Assembly (NCBI GenBank): GCA_017502125.1
Contig: JAFVVN010000008.1
Location: 1 to 64,000, forward strand
Source: Bacteroidales bacterium
Lineage (GTDB): Bacteria; Bacteroidota; Bacteroidia; Bacteroidales; UBA932
Length of the DNA: 64,000 bases
Reading direction: 5' to 3'
The stretch's first letter is position 1. Each line of letters begins with the position of its first letter. Below, piece by piece: positions 44,004 to 53,227 of the stretch. The translations under genes were made by a program, and so were the position numbers. The notes under the pieces are model-generated. The model was not told where the DNA came from and did no database searches. It saw only the letters and a program-made list of their open reading frames with translations.

Positions 44004-46808
44004 TTAGTCGAACAGATGGATGTTAAGCGGAGTTGCGCAGATTGAAGACACAACATTATTCTCAACACTATATGCAGCAACGTAATAATCTTTCTTATAG
44101 CTGCTCTTAGCGAAAGTGAGCTCAGCCTTACCGTCAACTACATTCACTATCTGATATCCGTTGTAAGAGTCCTTGTGTCCGTTCTTACATACATTCGTAG
44201 GGAAGTTAGTAAGGTTAGAAGCATTGTGAGTTACGTTATAACCCATAACCTTCGTAGCTCCTGTTACGTTAACGACGACCTTATAGTTAACTCCCTCAGC
44301 GTCAAGTTCTGCTGAAACCAGCTCAACCTTAACATCCTCATCATAAGGAATATCAAGAGCAGAATACACCTCTGAAACCACCTCACCATACTTGCCGTCT
44401 GTTCCGATAGAGAAGGTCGCAAGAACATACTCATCACCTGGATTTATGTAAGACTTATTTATCTGTCCAGTTTTATAAAGTGGGGACATACAATTCATTA
44501 AGAGATCCTCCATCACCTGTGCATCAGACTCGAACAAATCATAATCCTCTACAGTATACCAATTATAGAAGACGCTCTCCGTTCCATCTGCAAGTTCAAC
44601 ATCTACATAGATTGCAGAGAATTCGCTTCTATTAAGACTTAAAGTTGCAGCATAAGCACCACCAGCCACTATATCATTTGTCTTTGCATCCAGAACGAAA
44701 GGAAGGAAGTGATCTTCATAATCAAATCCTGAACAGTCATATACATAGAGGTCGTATTCCGGCATTGAATTAGCCTCGTCGTAGATTGCAAGGTGGTCAA
44801 ACACAGGCATTACCCAGATCTTATAGTTCTCACCAAAGGCGAGTTTCTCACCGAGGACTTCGCTGAGCTTGAACTCTGCAGGAACCTCCTCGACAGGCAC
44901 AACCTTTCCGAGAGCATCAACTGCGCCATAGCTCTTGAATCCATTCCATGGACCACCCATAGGCATATTCATGTACTCATCGAATGTCATAGGGTTATAC
45001 TCGCTGTTGTACATACTTTCGGCAACTGCGTTAATGACAAACCTCGAAGCACCTGCAACCTCTGCTGTGATAGTGATGTCACTGTGAGTTATCTCCTTAA
45101 TAGCCACATCCCACTTGATGTTCACATAATCAGTGTAAACCATATCCTCGATGACAGCCTTTCCTTCGCCGTCCACAGGAGCAACCCATACTACATAACT
45201 TGCACCAGCTGGAATTTCTTCATAGAACATCCTGAAATATGCGTCTGCAACTGTAGCCTTAACGATATCAGTCTCGTACTCACCTTCCACATAGAATCCT
45301 TCATCTACAAAGTTATATGCTGAAGGGAAAATTACATCAGACTCACTTGGAGCTGACCATGTATCGTTGTAAACCTGAACATAAGCCTGTGGATCCTCGT
45401 GGAAGAGTGATGGAGTAGCAAGACCTAAAATAAAGTCAGAGAATCCGAATGAAACATCACCCCACATACTAGTTGTCTCACCATAGTATGAGTTCTCGAT
45501 TGTAACGTTTCCTTCCACATCTACTGCGAGAGTAAGACCAGGGCCGGCTGAAACATCTATCTTGACAACCATACACTTTCCTGTCTCAGTTGTAGCGTGA
45601 ATAAGGATTTCACCTTCAAGTTCTGCTGCTCCTACCTCAACTGTCTTTTTCTCAGGAGCATATACAACAAGAGTAGTTGAATCAAGAGATGCCTTCCAAC
45701 CATCCGGCTTAGACATTACGTAATAATCTTCAACTCCCTCAGCCTCGAGTTCAATCTTCTTTGAACCGCCATAGCGAAGGAAGAACTCAGTCCTACCAGG
45801 AACAAGTGAAGCTGTGTCAGCCTTGTACTTAGGAAGAACAACCTCAGTTCCACCGATAGTGAGCTTAACATATTCTTCAGTCTGCTCGAATGCTGTGATA
45901 AGCTTCACATTTTCTGCTGTAGCTTCAACAGCAACACCGGTAGATGTCCACTCACCTGCATTTACACGATATTCAAGTTCATTTGTAGTTGCATTAATCT
46001 GGAACTCAATCTTTGTGTCAGGATGTCCTACAACAACGCCAGTGTGAGTATCTGCACCCACAACCTTCCAATACTTCACGCCATTCTCCTCAACGATAGT
46101 AACAAGACCATTGTTATCTACATTCGCAAGTGGCTTGGAAAGTTCAACCTTTGAGCCATCAGCAAGAGTGAGAACGACATTTCCATTTGCTTCTTCAACC
46201 TTAACTACAGCAATCTTTGCAAGAGCGGCAACGAGTTCTGTATTAAGTTTCTCATCAGCGGCTTTGAGAGCAGCAAGAGCTGTTTCCATATTTGCGATGT
46301 GACCATCTACAACTCCGTCAAGTTCATCAAGCTTACCAAGAAGAGCAGCGTATTCTGTTCCTACGGTAGCCTGGAAAGTCTTGAGGGCAGCTTCAAGGTC
46401 AGCAACACTGCCTGTCACAGATGTAAGACCCTCCTGAAGGTTCTTAAGGGCAGTCTCGATTGCAGTCTTCTCTGTAGCAAGAGCATCAGCGATAGCCTTG
46501 TCTCCATCAGCGATAGCCTTCTCAAGATCAGCCTTTACAGTAGCGAGCTGATCCTCAAGAGCCTTCTTTACTGCTGCGTCACCGTCCGCAATTGCCTTCT
46601 CAAGAGATGTTTCGAGTTCTGTCACTGCTGTCTGAAGAGCAGCCAGATTTGCTACATCCTTGTTGAGCTCAAGAGCAAGAGAGTCGATACGACCATCAAG
46701 TCTGTCAACCTCACCCCAGAGGGCGCTGTCATCGTAGCAAGACACTGCGAAGAGAGTCATAGCTCCCACGCACATAGTCCTAAGGACTGAAAATAATGTC
46801 TTTTTCAT
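44004..46808 (-). CDS. DUF4988-type lipoprotein with long coiled coil (set B)
   Basis: Outer-membrane lipoprotein of 934 residues; lipobox AVSC gives Cys24, then YDDSALWGEVDRLDGRIDSLALELNKDV. Residues about 30-200 are an Ala/Glu/Lys/Leu-rich coiled coil with an internal AIADGD repeat. After it come a KVELSKPLANVDNNG beta segment, a WKASLDSTTLVVYAPE domain shared with the paralogues, and fibronectin III-like repeats ending in FDYEDHFLPF-like and VAAYSVENNVV. The coiled coil could form a stalk or oligomerise. It follows the DUF6029 gene by 49 bases and is ended by a strong terminator. Confidence 0.85.
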   Translation of the reverse strand: MKKTLFSVLRTMCVGAMTLFAVSCYDDSALWGEVDRLDGRIDSLALELNKDVANLAALQTAVTELETSLEKAIADGDAAVKKALEDQLATVKADLEKAIADGDKAIADALATEKTAIETALKNLQEGLTSVTGSVADLEAALKTFQATVGTEYAALLGKLDELDGVVDGHIANMETALAALKAADEKLNTELVAALAKIAVVKVEEANGNVVLTLADGSKVELSKPLANVDNNGLVTIVEENGVKYWKVVGADTHTGVVVGHPDTKIEFQINATTNELEYRVNAGEWTSTGVAVEATAENVKLITAFEQTEEYVKLTIGGTEVVLPKYKADTASLVPGRTEFFLRYGGSKKIELEAEGVEDYYVMSKPDGWKASLDSTTLVVYAPEKKTVEVGAAELEGEILIHATTETGKCMVVKIDVSAGPGLTLAVDVEGNVTIENSYYGETTSMWGDVSFGFSDFILGLATPSLFHEDPQAYVQVYNDTWSAPSESDVIFPSAYNFVDEGFYVEGEYETDIVKATVADAYFRMFYEEIPAGASYVVWVAPVDGEGKAVIEDMVYTDYVNIKWDVAIKEITHSDITITAEVAGASRFVINAVAESMYNSEYNPMTFDEYMNMPMGGPWNGFKSYGAVDALGKVVPVEEVPAEFKLSEVLGEKLAFGENYKIWVMPVFDHLAIYDEANSMPEYDLYVYDCSGFDYEDHFLPFVLDAKTNDIVAGGAYAATLSLNRSEFSAIYVDVELADGTESVFYNWYTVEDYDLFESDAQVMEDLLMNCMSPLYKTGQINKSYINPGDEYVLATFSIGTDGKYGEVVSEVYSALDIPYDEDVKVELVSAELDAEGVNYKVVVNVTGATKVMGYNVTHNASNLTNFPTNVCKNGHKDSYNGYQIVNVVDGKAELTFAKSSYKKDYYVAAYSVENNVVSSICATPLNIHLFD

Positions 46809-46857
46809 AATTGTAAGAATTAGTTAATAAAAAAATGTATTAAGTTGTTTTAACTTA

Positions 46858-48555
46858 TCAGAACGAAGCGGTGAGGGTGAGGTTCGCGCCTGTGTAGGCT
46901 GGAATCTCACGGCAGACACCACCAGAGCAGATGAAACCTGCCCTGTAGCGGCCATATCCGGCAGCCACGCGGAGGTGGGATATGGTGAAGCTGACTCCGG
47001 CGTTGTAGTAGTGCAGCCTTGTGTCTCCATGATTCCACATGTCGCTGGCAAACACGCTCCAGTGGGGAGCGAGATTGAACTCGAGGAGTCCAGCCATCCA
47101 GTCACCCTGATCATCCTTGGTTGCAAGGTACTGAAGTTCGAGACGGATCGAGAGCGTAGGGGTCCATTTGTAAAGCAGGTCGGCAACCACAATGTGAGAG
47201 AGGCCTATATAGAGACCGTTGTTCTCATGATGCTTGTTGTATTCCTGCATCGAATACATGAGGACAGACTTGAACTTCTTGGTCCACTGCTTTTCGAGGT
47301 CGAAGCTGAAATCACGGAAGAGGAAGCCTCCGTCCTTGGTTCCGCCGTTCTCATTGAGCTTGTAATATGTGGAGAAGTTCGCATGAACCTTCATACCGCG
47401 CTTACCACCGATCGCTGTGCCCCTCCTGAAGTTGTAGAAGGCATCGATCTGACCTCCGATCTCTCCGGCGCAGATCACTTTGTCACCCACTTCCGGATTA
47501 TATGGATTGAGCGTAGTCAGCATATAGGTGTACTGGGTCGTCATCGCAGGACGATAGGAAAGCATGTTCGCAGCGGAGTCGAAACCGAGCTCCATCGATG
47601 AATAGTTGTATATCTTCTGGTTCATGCGTTCCATACGACGTCCTGTCACGGACAGGCCGAGGCCGCGACGGTTATATCCGAACTCTATGAGCTGGGCGTT
47701 TCCACGTCCCATGCGTCCGCTCATCACAGAACCGACCGGGGTCTTTCCCGCATCCACATATTCTCCCTTGGCAAAGAAGCCGTCCATATCGAAGTTCACT
47801 CTTCCGGACCATCCGAAGGTGTTCTCAGGAAGACCTGAAGCCACAAGAACATCACTCAGGGACTCATGTTTGTTGAGAATGGAGCCTTCGAGAGAAAGAG
47901 AGAGGGCATCCATCCCGAGGAGGTTCGAGAGGGAGAGGCTGAGGTCTGCGCCAGTCACGTTGACACCGGTGAGACCCAGTCCGAAGAACTTCTTGTCATA
48001 ACCCATGAAAGCGGCGTTGTCTGCCACCTTTCCAAGACGGGGAACACCCCAGAAAGCCCTGACAGCGATCTTGTCCTGCCAGTTATATGTGGCGCGCGCA
48101 CCGAGGAGGGCATTGTTCAGACCAAGCATCCTGTCCTCCCAGCTTCTGAAAAGCAGACCGCTTCCGAGCTGTTCGTAGAAGGTACCGGCAGTCACGGAAT
48201 ATGACTTGTCACGCCATGACACGTAGAGGTTGCTCAGAGACATGGTGTTCTCCGCTATGGGGAAACCGACCAGAGACGGGAAATATCCCTCCAGCTGCAT
48301 GCCTGCGGAGAGACGACCCTTGTAGTAGTCAAGCTTGAGGTAGTCGTTGGATGCGAATATATTGCCGTCCTTGAGCTGGGGCTGCATGGAAGGATAGAAG
48401 CTGTTGGCAGCATCCTCCACATAGAAATGATTGGTGGATTCCAGACTTCCGGTCAGGTATCCCCAATCCTTCTTCCCCTTGTCGGAACCGTCATTTCCTG
48501 CTGCAGCAGAGACGGCAAAAAGAGAAAGCAATATGTATGAAAGTATTTTCTTCAT
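46858..48555 (-). CDS. DUF6029 family outer-membrane beta-barrel protein (set B)
   Basis: Paralogue of the protein at 36663-38288; 565 residues. Signal peptide (about 1-19), then WGYLTGSLESTNHFYVEDA, amphipathic strands, and CSGGVCREIPAYTGANL near the C-terminus, ending TLTASF. Shared with set A: FRSWEDRMLGLNNALLGAR-type segment, NFRRGTAIGGKRGMKVHANFST, EKQWTKKFKS and WSVFASDMWNHGDTRLHYYNAGVS. It begins 21 bases after the TlpA-like gene and precedes the coiled-coil DUF4988 gene. The conserved Cys pair beside thioredoxin-type genes suggests it is a client or partner of the redox proteins (inference). Confidence 0.87.
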   Translation of the reverse strand: MKKILSYILLSLFAVSAAAGNDGSDKGKKDWGYLTGSLESTNHFYVEDAANSFYPSMQPQLKDGNIFASNDYLKLDYYKGRLSAGMQLEGYFPSLVGFPIAENTMSLSNLYVSWRDKSYSVTAGTFYEQLGSGLLFRSWEDRMLGLNNALLGARATYNWQDKIAVRAFWGVPRLGKVADNAAFMGYDKKFFGLGLTGVNVTGADLSLSLSNLLGMDALSLSLEGSILNKHESLSDVLVASGLPENTFGWSGRVNFDMDGFFAKGEYVDAGKTPVGSVMSGRMGRGNAQLIEFGYNRRGLGLSVTGRRMERMNQKIYNYSSMELGFDSAANMLSYRPAMTTQYTYMLTTLNPYNPEVGDKVICAGEIGGQIDAFYNFRRGTAIGGKRGMKVHANFSTYYKLNENGGTKDGGFLFRDFSFDLEKQWTKKFKSVLMYSMQEYNKHHENNGLYIGLSHIVVADLLYKWTPTLSIRLELQYLATKDDQGDWMAGLLEFNLAPHWSVFASDMWNHGDTRLHYYNAGVSFTISHLRVAAGYGRYRAGFICSGGVCREIPAYTGANLTLTASF

Positions 48556-48576
48556 AGGCGGGAGGTTTGCAGAAGA

Positions 48577-49062
48577 CTACTTCTGCGACTTCTTGATGGC
48601 CTCGAAAAGTTCAAGTTCGTTTCCAGGCACATAGGAAGTGTGGGAGTAGACGATCTTGCCCTTGGCATCCATAACGAACACATGAGGGACTACCGAAACA
48701 TTCATCGCCCTCATGAAGTCCTGGTTCTTGTCGAAGAGAAGGACATAATCCTCACCCCATCCGCGGCCTTCAGCAAACGACTTTGCCTTCGCAAGAAGGC
48801 GGCTGTCATCGGTGGACACAGCCACAACACGGAACTTCACCTCATCAAGCCAGTCAGGAAGGGCATCATATATGGCGTCCAGCTCACGGATGCATGGCTT
48901 GCAGGATGTCGACCAGAATGACACGATCATAGGAGTTCCTTCCTCAAGAAGGAGTGAAGTATCGAATGACTCGCCCTTGGCGTTCTCAACTGTTACAGAA
49001 GGCACCTGTGCGGCTGCAACGGCCGAAACAAGAAGCGCCAGGCTCAAAAGAATGTTTCTCAT
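48577..49062 (-). CDS. TlpA-like periplasmic thioredoxin
   Basis: Exported thiol-disulfide protein of 161 residues. Signal peptide cleaved near residue 18 (AVAAAQ), then a TlpA/ResA-type fold with FWSTSCKPCIREL (Cys54/Cys57) and the cis-Pro in NVSVVPHVFVMDAKGKI. It heads a transcription unit with its own promoter (49112-49142) that includes the DUF6029 barrel and the coiled-coil lipoprotein. TlpA-like proteins in Bacteroidota often reduce exported proteins. Here its probable partners are the barrel's CSGGVC pair or the Omp28-type lipoproteins. Confidence 0.9.
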   Translation of the reverse strand: MRNILLSLALLVSAVAAAQVPSVTVENAKGESFDTSLLLEEGTPMIVSFWSTSCKPCIRELDAIYDALPDWLDEVKFRVVAVSTDDSRLLAKAKSFAEGRGWGEDYVLLFDKNQDFMRAMNVSVVPHVFVMDAKGKIVYSHTSYVPGNELELFEAIKKSQK

Positions 49063-49111
49063 AAATCTTCTGGGTATTTACATAAGCGCGCCTGAGAAGG
49101 CGCATAATCGG

Positions 49112-49142
49112 CAAAAGTAGATATTTATATTTTTATATGCAA
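49112..49142 (-). promoter_or_regulatory. Promoter of the tlpA-like unit
   Basis: Minus strand: TTG (49142-49140), 20 bases, TACTTTTG (49119-49112), matching the Bacteroidota form. It lies between the folP stop and the TlpA-like gene, showing that this unit starts anew. Confidence 0.6.
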
Positions 49143-49170
49143 AATTTTGACATCTTTTTTAGTTTCCGCT

Positions 49171-49992
49171 TTACGACAGGAGGCGATAAAGTTCCACTGT
49201 CCTGCGCGCCTCGGCAACATCGTGAACCCGGAGGATGTCAGCGCCCTTGGTCAAGGCCTCGAAATGAAGGACCTGGGTTGCAGGCAGGGCCTCTGCTGGA
49301 GAAATATCAAAATGCTTATATATCATACTTTTACGCGATACGCCCACAAGAATGCGGGGCGCAGTTCCGTCTGCACAGAGAACGCTCTTGAAACGGTCAA
49401 GTTCCCTAAGCATCCGATAGTTCTGCTCCACCGTCTTGGCAAAGCCGAATCCGGGATCAAGCACCCATTTACGCACCCCGCTTTCCTCTGCCTTTCGGGA
49501 AAATTCCGCGAAGTATCCGATCACTTCTTCAGTCACTGACTTATAATCCGTAAGTTCCTGCATGGTTTTCGGATTTCCGCGCTTGTGCATCGCGACATAT
49601 TCCAGTCCTAAGTCGCCAACTGTCTGCAACATACGAGGGTCATCCTCTCCGGCCGATATGTCATTCACAATGAAACTTCCTAACAGATTGTAAGCATTCC
49701 GCACAACATCGGACCAGAATGTGTCTATCGAAAGCACGACACCGGGGAAAGCGGCTTTCACAGCAGTCAGAACCGGTTCCAGCCGTCTCCACTCCTCTTC
49801 AGGCCCTATGATTTCAGCACCAGGACGGGTGGAACATGCCCCGATGTCTATGATATCCGCTCCCTCCTGAAGCATCTTCCTTATCTTCTCAAGGGCAGAA
49901 GCCACATCCGGGCACCTGCTGTCTGCAAAATAGGAATCGTCATTGACATTGACGATTCCCATTATATCTATATGTCTGTCCTTATCAATCAT
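49171..49992 (-). CDS. folP: Dihydropteroate synthase
   Basis: Joins p-aminobenzoate to dihydropterin pyrophosphate in folate synthesis. The 273-residue TIM barrel has the family landmarks: MGIVNVNDDSYFADS (an N-D-S-F variant), GADIIDIGACSTRPGA, VLSIDTFWSDV, FIVNDISAGEDD, VAMHKRGNPKTMQ, VLDPGFGFAKTVEQN, ILVGVSRKSMI and the C-terminal RVHDV. It overlaps the DoxX-like gene by four bases (ATGA), so it is in the same operon as that gene and tmk. Confidence 0.95.
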   Translation of the reverse strand: MIDKDRHIDIMGIVNVNDDSYFADSRCPDVASALEKIRKMLQEGADIIDIGACSTRPGAEIIGPEEEWRRLEPVLTAVKAAFPGVVLSIDTFWSDVVRNAYNLLGSFIVNDISAGEDDPRMLQTVGDLGLEYVAMHKRGNPKTMQELTDYKSVTEEVIGYFAEFSRKAEESGVRKWVLDPGFGFAKTVEQNYRMLRELDRFKSVLCADGTAPRILVGVSRKSMIYKHFDISPAEALPATQVLHFEALTKGADILRVHDVAEARRTVELYRLLS

Positions 49993-51161
49993 AAAAGCAG
50001 CATCACGGCAAAGACATAAAGGAAGAACGCCTGGAAGGCCAGCCTGCCGGACGACTCTGAATCTATTATCGCCTCAGTGTCATCACCGGCATAGATTTCA
50101 TTAAGTTCCTCAATATCAGGACGGGAGGCGGCAGACCATTTACGAATGAGATATCCCCCGCTGAAATATGTCACTCCTCCATTGGATCGGTTCATGGTTA
50201 TAAGAGTCTTATAATCACATAGATACATATTATCCATATCCACCTGCTGCGGAAGTTCGGATACGAGTATCAAGGTTCTGAAGCCGGCTTTCTCCGACAT
50301 TTCCGCAAACCTTTCTATCTTCCTCCATGCAGCCGGACGGGTATCGGGATCATAGACAGAGACCACCATGACCTTTCCTTTTGCAGCCAGACTGTCGCGA
50401 TAGTTGCCTTCCGAATCATAGAATGACAGGGAGATGTCTGCATCCTGATATCCCTCCTTCAGCAAAGTGCGGGTCTCCACAAAGGTCCATGTGGAGTCAG
50501 GAAGTTCATCCAGATGGAATTCTTCGGTCTGACCATCCTTCTCATATACGAAGACTGCCTCATACCGGTCCTCATCCTGCAATCCGAACACACTGCCTGC
50601 CTGAAGAGGTGCCGCCGGCTTGTAGTCAGTATAATCCACCAGCGGGATATAAAGCCATGAATATACTGCAAAGGCAAGGACGGAGGTCGTCACAATGGCA
50701 AATGAGGCATACTTATGTTTTTTAGGACCGCCGAGATATCTGAAAGGAAAGGCAAAGGCCACAAGCATCAGGAGAAGGACCACATTCTTCAGAAAGGTCT
50801 GAAGATGAGTCAGGTGGATGACCTCGCCGAAGCATCCGCAGTCCATTTCAGGATTGAATATGACCAGGACCAGGGTAAGGATGGTGAAGAATCCCTGGAA
50901 AATGAGGGCTGCCATGGCTGTAACCCTCCGCCATATTCCTGTCACCAGAGCCGTTCCGAGCACGGTCTCCATGAAGGCAAGAAGGACGGCAGCCGGCTTG
51001 GCTATGCCGGAAAGAAATCCCAGATGGAGGAAATCCATGTATTCCTTCATGACAAGTCCTGCCCCCACCGGATCGAGGAGCTTGAATATACCTGCTATAA
51101 AGAAAACGAATCCTGCGAGAAACCCGCAGAATCGTTTCATTCTGAGAAGAAAATATTGCAT
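49989..51161 (-). CDS. DoxX/MauE-like membrane protein with periplasmic domain (BT_3928-like)
   Basis: 390 residues. The N-terminal 170 residues form a DoxX/MauE-like four- to five-helix membrane domain (FLAGFVFFIAGIFKLLDPVG, FMETVLGTALVTGIW, GFFTILTLVLVIFNP) with a loop motif DCGCFGE, which resembles the Cys-containing loop of redox-linked MauE/DoxX proteins. A periplasmic part follows (about 185-350) with a thioredoxin-like pattern (KVMVVSVYDPDTR, GFRTLILVSE) but without CxxC, and a final membrane helix. It starts four bases after tmk. This may be the inner-membrane electron-handling member of the local redox set; that role is inference. Confidence 0.8.
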   Translation of the reverse strand: MQYFLLRMKRFCGFLAGFVFFIAGIFKLLDPVGAGLVMKEYMDFLHLGFLSGIAKPAAVLLAFMETVLGTALVTGIWRRVTAMAALIFQGFFTILTLVLVIFNPEMDCGCFGEVIHLTHLQTFLKNVVLLLMLVAFAFPFRYLGGPKKHKYASFAIVTTSVLAFAVYSWLYIPLVDYTDYKPAAPLQAGSVFGLQDEDRYEAVFVYEKDGQTEEFHLDELPDSTWTFVETRTLLKEGYQDADISLSFYDSEGNYRDSLAAKGKVMVVSVYDPDTRPAAWRKIERFAEMSEKAGFRTLILVSELPQQVDMDNMYLCDYKTLITMNRSNGGVTYFSGGYLIRKWSAASRPDIEELNEIYAGDDTEAIIDSESSGRLAFQAFFLYVFAVMLLL

Positions 51162-51164
51162 ATT

Positions 51165-51845
51165 CTACTTTATCGCTGTGTCAACCACTTCCTTGACCTT
51201 GGCAAAGATTGCGCCCGGAGGAAGCATTTCTCCATATTCATCCGAACAGTCTATCCTTATGAACTTCGGATCGAGTTCGCACTGACGCTGATAGATGGCA
51301 CGGACCCTTTTCTGAAACTCGATGTCTGCCTCGTGTATGTCCTGAGCCCCGCCGAGATATTCGCGGTCCTGACCGCCACGGTCGGCCTTCAGCTTAGACT
51401 CCACGAAACCGATAGGGACATCAAGGAAGATGTTCAGGTCCGGCTTGGGAAGGTCGAAATCGCCATATTCAGTGTTGAATATCCAGTCTCTGAGCCTTTC
51501 AGCCTCTTCGGGATCAGAGAGCTTGGCGCACTGGTAGGCAATGTTCGAATAGACATATCTGTCCAGGAGGACTGTTCCTCCGTCTTCGAGAACCTTCTTC
51601 ATGGCAGGAGCCGCACCGTGTCTGTCCTCAGCGAACAGCAGGGCCACCAGCTGAGGATGGACAGTCTCATTTGAGCCGAAGTCTCCGCGGAGGAAACGGC
51701 TGATGAGGTCACCATAGACAGGAGCGTCATATCGCGGAAAATGGACATATTCCAGAGAGCCGAAAAGGCTCTCCAGATATGTCCGCAATTTCTTTACCTG
51801 TGTGGACTTGCCAGCCCCATCCAGGCCTTCAAGAACCACAAGCAT
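51165..51845 (-). CDS. tmk: Thymidylate kinase
   Basis: Phosphorylates dTMP to dTDP. The 226-residue product begins MLVVLEGLDGAGKSTQVKKL with the P-loop GLDGAGKS at about 7-14, has the DR(Y/H) motif in VLLDRYVYSNIAYQ, and a PDLNIFLDVP strand. Slightly longer than typical (about 205-215). The start codon shares a base with the stop of the Omp28-type gene (TAATG), so a housekeeping nucleotide enzyme is translated from the same message as surface lipoproteins. Confidence 0.95.
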   Translation of the reverse strand: MLVVLEGLDGAGKSTQVKKLRTYLESLFGSLEYVHFPRYDAPVYGDLISRFLRGDFGSNETVHPQLVALLFAEDRHGAAPAMKKVLEDGGTVLLDRYVYSNIAYQCAKLSDPEEAERLRDWIFNTEYGDFDLPKPDLNIFLDVPIGFVESKLKADRGGQDREYLGGAQDIHEADIEFQKRVRAIYQRQCELDPKFIRIDCSDEYGEMLPPGAIFAKVKEVVDTAIK

Positions 51846-53227
51846 TATTTCACGTATTCAAATGGTGTAGGAGCATCGATAGGGACATCCACAGCGTTGC
51901 AGACCGCATACCCATCAGCATCATCATATGAGACAAATACAGCAAGATGAAGATTCTCAACCACCCACTTCTTGTCAATCTTCATTACAAAAGTCTTCTC
52001 TGCGACACTCCCAGCACTCAGTTCTCCCAATTCATAGCCGAACCAAGTTTCTTTTTTTACATGCTGGAACTTAGAATCTGCAATACGCACACAGTTATTA
52101 TGGATATCATAGGTATCATCACCAATATTGTCATAGTCATTCTGCGCTCCATATATTCCATCTTCAAGAAGCCACGCGCCTACATTAAACGAACCTGCTA
52201 CCGCAGCCTTCACTGCCACTGTTACGACAAGCATAGCATCACTTGCATAGTACGCAGGTGAAACTGATATACCAGCTTTGGCTGCACTTGTGGTTCTCTC
52301 ATTGACAAGATTTTTCAAAACATCTGCAGTCTGTGAGGAAGAAAATCCTTGCACCAAATCCAGTGTCAGATAAGGATAATTGGAGACCTTAGGGTAAGGG
52401 ATATACGCTGGATCGCCTGAACCATATGAATGAACAGCCGCAAGGACAGCCTTTTCAGGAATCACATTATCTACAGCAATTTGTCTAAGCGTCCTGATCA
52501 TATAAGGGCAATATCCACATCCTGTTCCCGTAAACTGAGTAAGGAATGTGCGATGTACAAACGATGTGTTTTCTTTCTGAGGATCATCCAAAACCTGAGG
52601 TATGGCCTGGCCTATTGCCTTTACCGTTATAAGTCCCTCATCGGATGCATTCTTATCATAGGTTGACATAGTTCCGAAATTCGCATAGAACTTATAATCA
52701 CCAACGGTATTAGTTGTGAACTTTCCATTCTCAAGATTGAGAAGTTTGTCCTCCTCGCTGTATATTTCAGACTTAGAAGATATGTCAAAACCATCCAAAC
52801 AAACTTTTAGCACAGCACAATCTCTACCATCAGCCTGAATGACACTCCTATCAACCGTCATTTTTAAAACCTTCGAGATATCTTCATTTGGATCAGTTAC
52901 GGAAGCTTTTGCAATCAAAAGTTTGGAGACCGTATCACCATTGTATTCGACAGAAAACTTATAGACTCCCTCCTCAGTTGTCGCAAATCTTGGTTCTTCA
53001 AGAGTGAATGACTGACCAGTAACTATATTCTCTGCATTAATTTCAACATTAGATGTAACATCTGTTTCCTGCCATAGTACAACAAATGAAACATAATCTC
53101 TTCCATCCGACAATATTTTTACCTTGTTGACATTAAGTTGCAGGTCACCTACGGGCATATCCTTCTCGCAGGAGAAGAGCACCACTGCCGCTGTGAGCAG
53201 TGATGCGATCTTGAATATATTCTTCAT
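51845..53227 (-). CDS. Omp28-related thioredoxin-fold lipoprotein (set B)
   Basis: Outer-membrane lipoprotein of 460 residues (LFSC, Cys20). Two Ig-like segments fill about 28-205, then an Omp28-type thioredoxin-like module with FTGTGCGYCP (Cys237/Cys240), and the following beta domain (SFNVGAWLLEDGIYG...DIHNNCVRI). It overlaps by one base both the upstream 886-residue lipoprotein gene and downstream tmk. The CGYC pair resembles CQYC in the set A relative and CxYC redox sites, supporting a disulfide role. Confidence 0.88.
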   Translation of the reverse strand: MKNIFKIASLLTAAVVLFSCEKDMPVGDLQLNVNKVKILSDGRDYVSFVVLWQETDVTSNVEINAENIVTGQSFTLEEPRFATTEEGVYKFSVEYNGDTVSKLLIAKASVTDPNEDISKVLKMTVDRSVIQADGRDCAVLKVCLDGFDISSKSEIYSEEDKLLNLENGKFTTNTVGDYKFYANFGTMSTYDKNASDEGLITVKAIGQAIPQVLDDPQKENTSFVHRTFLTQFTGTGCGYCPYMIRTLRQIAVDNVIPEKAVLAAVHSYGSGDPAYIPYPKVSNYPYLTLDLVQGFSSSQTADVLKNLVNERTTSAAKAGISVSPAYYASDAMLVVTVAVKAAVAGSFNVGAWLLEDGIYGAQNDYDNIGDDTYDIHNNCVRIADSKFQHVKKETWFGYELGELSAGSVAEKTFVMKIDKKWVVENLHLAVFVSYDDADGYAVCNAVDVPIDAPTPFEYVK

